Of a stretch of 5,204 bases of DNA, positions 4,028-5,204 are shown one piece after another. The stretch covers positions 1-5,204 of the forward strand of contig DASPXK010000287.1 in the NCBI GenBank assembly GCA_035637315.1. Reading direction: 5' to 3'. Position numbers and translations under genes: made by a program. This DNA is from DASPXK01 sp035637315 (GTDB lineage Bacteria; Chloroflexota; UBA6077; JACCZL01). Within the stretch, counting starts at the first letter, position 1; every line of letters begins with the position of its first letter. A model generated the notes under the pieces. It had not been told where the DNA came from. It made no database searches and saw nothing but the letters and a program-made list of their open reading frames with translations.

Positions 4028-5204
4028 AGCCCTCACCCCCCGCCCCCCTCCCAAGCGTGGGCGAGGGGAGAGGGGCCGGGGGTGAGGACCACAGCGAGCG
4101 GGTGTCGAAGACGCGGTAGTTTCCCAGCCCCGTCATGCGGACGCCCTCCGTCGCAAAGGCTTCCAGGTCATCCTGGTAGACGCGACGATCTCGGTCACGG
4201 GTGTCCAGCAGCACGTAGGCTACGCGGTAGTCCACCAGGAAGCCACGCAGCCGTTCGGGAGTGAGCTTGATGGGCAGCAGCGTCGCCGGCCGCTCGGTGA
4301 AGAATGTGAAAGGCCAAGGCTGGCCATGCGCCAGCACATCATCGCGGTCCGTCCGGGCGTTGATCCAGTCAATGATTCTGGAGAGGTCATTGTCCTGGAC
4401 CCAACGGGGAGGACCTGTCCACCTCAGGCCGCGGTCGACACGGGTGAAAGTGGGCTCCTCACCATACCTGAACTCGCCACGATACTCGCGCACCAGCGTG
4501 ACCGACCAGAACAGCGCGATGCCAGCGACGGCGATGTGCAGCAGGTCTACTCGTCGCCCAAGCGCGAGGCTCAGCCTCGAAAGCCCGAGCCGCTCCAGCC
4601 CGTCGACCGCGAACGGCAGTAGGAGCAGGAGGGTAAGGAGCTGATAGCGCTCCTGATAATTCGCCCACGTCAGAGCGTAGGTAAAGAAGTTGGCTGCCGC
4701 GAGCAGCAGGACCGGGCAGGCCGCGCGCGGATATCTGCCGCGGACCAGCGCCGCGATGGCAAACGGCCAGACGGGCAGTAGAAGTAGGAGCCAGTCGCCG
4801 TCCAGGAACACCAGCTTGGCGTAGTCGGAAATATTGTCGAGGACTGCCGCGGCGACAAAGTCCGGGTTCGCCGTGACGAATTCGGCCGTCGTCGGCAGCG
4901 GCCGCCCGTACCCGTTTCGCAGGACGTCGGCGTCCTTCTGGACGGCGTATAGGTAGGTCTGCCCTGAGTATGAAAGGGATCCACGCGTGGCCAGGCTGTA
5001 GATCGTGATTGGGAACACGAAGATAGTCATCCCGACCAGCAGGGCGCCGATCGGAGCGACGAGCCGGCGCCTGTTACGCCCGGCAGCGGCGACGCCGAGC
5101 AGGAGGGCCAACGCCAGGCCGGCTGCCGTCGGACGGGTGAGATAGCCGAGCCCCAGCGCCATGCCCGCGACGGCGAACGCTTGCCAGCGAGGCGGGTCGG
5201 CGAA
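4014..5204 (-). CDS. GT39/PMT-like multi-pass membrane glycosyltransferase, C-terminal part
   Basis: Probable polyprenyl-phosphate-sugar-dependent glycosyltransferase of the membrane, in the ArnT/PMT-like group. The frame is open to the right edge: 396 residues are visible, and the Met at 5162 is internal because matching sequence precedes it (WQAFAVAG then MALGLGYLTRP). About six hydrophobic segments lie near visible residues 11-38, 47-70, 138-155, 162-179, 187-202 and 220-238. A soluble domain (about 239-368) follows, as in many GT39-like proteins. The catalytic acidic motif of the first external loop would lie off the edge, so activity cannot be judged. The natural protein seems to end near GNYRVFDTRSLW. 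The remaining residues (PPAPLPSPTLGRGAGGEG then SMRG) are translated from an intergenic repeat, and the stop lies inside the converging ATP-grasp gene. The sugar, acceptor and exact subfamily are unknown. Confidence 0.8.
   Translation of the reverse strand, partial: FADPPRWQAFAVAGMALGLGYLTRPTAAGLALALLLGVAAAGRNRRRLVAPIGALLVGMTIFVFPITIYSLATRGSLSYSGQTYLYAVQKDADVLRNGYGRPLPTTAEFVTANPDFVAAAVLDNISDYAKLVFLDGDWLLLLLPVWPFAIAALVRGRYPRAACPVLLLAAANFFTYALTWANYQERYQLLTLLLLLPFAVDGLERLGLSRLSLALGRRVDLLHIAVAGIALFWSVTLVREYRGEFRYGEEPTFTRVDRGLRWTGPPRWVQDNDLSRIIDWINARTDRDDVLAHGQPWPFTFFTERPATLLPIKLTPERLRGFLVDYRVAYVLLDTRDRDRRVYQDDLEAFATEGVRMTGLGNYRVFDTRSLWSSPPAPLPSPTLGRGAGGEGSMRG
4030..4087. repeat. Compound GC-rich inverted repeat, copy 2, within a coding 3' end
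   Basis: CCTCACCCCC (4031-4040) at one end and GGGGGTGAGG (4078-4087) at the other are inverted copies, and the inner CCCCCCTCCC (4043-4052) and GGGCGAGGGGAGAGGGG (4059-4075) arms can pair around AAGCGT. The ends and the C/T-rich arm match the copy at 3187-3280. Read on the minus strand both copies give similar peptides (LGRGAGGEG here, LGGRGAGGEG at the first copy), which shows they are one family. The element begins 3 nt after the ATP-grasp stop and supplies the C-terminal tail of the converging glycosyltransferase. It may also form a hairpin that ends both transcripts. Confidence 0.75.

Overview
This GC-rich window looks like a bacterial chromosome segment. The mix of genes and repeats suggests Chloroflexota or a similar high-GC lineage often known from metagenomes: a form II-type (AYRGAGR) molybdenum hydroxylase, a ribosomal protein S20 with a long basic tail, a GT39-like membrane protein, and GC-rich palindromic intergenic repeats. 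The taxonomic guess is inference only. No mobile-element gene, CRISPR array, tRNA or rRNA is visible.

Layout: (1) 2-2253, plus strand: the C-terminal part of a xanthine dehydrogenase/CO dehydrogenase-family molybdopterin subunit, then 5 nt later the complete FAD subunit (CoxM-like). Together they form two thirds of a molybdenum hydroxylase. The 2Fe-2S subunit (CoxS-like) is not in the window and, from the usual S-L-M order of this type, probably lies to the left. (2) 2254-2313: a convergent gap with a near-perfect GC-rich palindrome. (3) 2314-2514, minus strand: a 66-residue Cys/His-rich protein with its own plausible promoter, a 5'-leader hairpin and a Shine-Dalgarno site. (4) 2635-3066, minus strand: rpsT (ribosomal protein S20, GTG start) carrying a ~57-residue Lys/Arg/Ala/Thr tail, with a candidate promoter at 3145-3171. 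(5) 3079-3337: a divergent intergenic region holding the rpsT promoter, a compound GC-rich inverted repeat and a heptanucleotide tandem repeat. (6) 3338-4027, plus strand: an ATP-grasp protein like the beta subunit of ADP-forming acyl-CoA synthetase. (7) 4014-5204, minus strand: the C-terminal 396 residues of a multi-pass GT39/PMT-like glycosyltransferase. It converges on and overlaps the previous gene by 14 nt, and its last ~20 residues are translated from a second copy of the intergenic repeat.

The first two genes clearly work together as one enzyme. The remaining genes look like independent transcription units that happen to be neighbours. I see no convincing new multi-gene system. The items most worth a second look are the Cys-rich miniprotein with its structured leader, the histone H1-like tail on S20, and the intergenic repeat that has become the C-terminus and stop of the glycosyltransferase.
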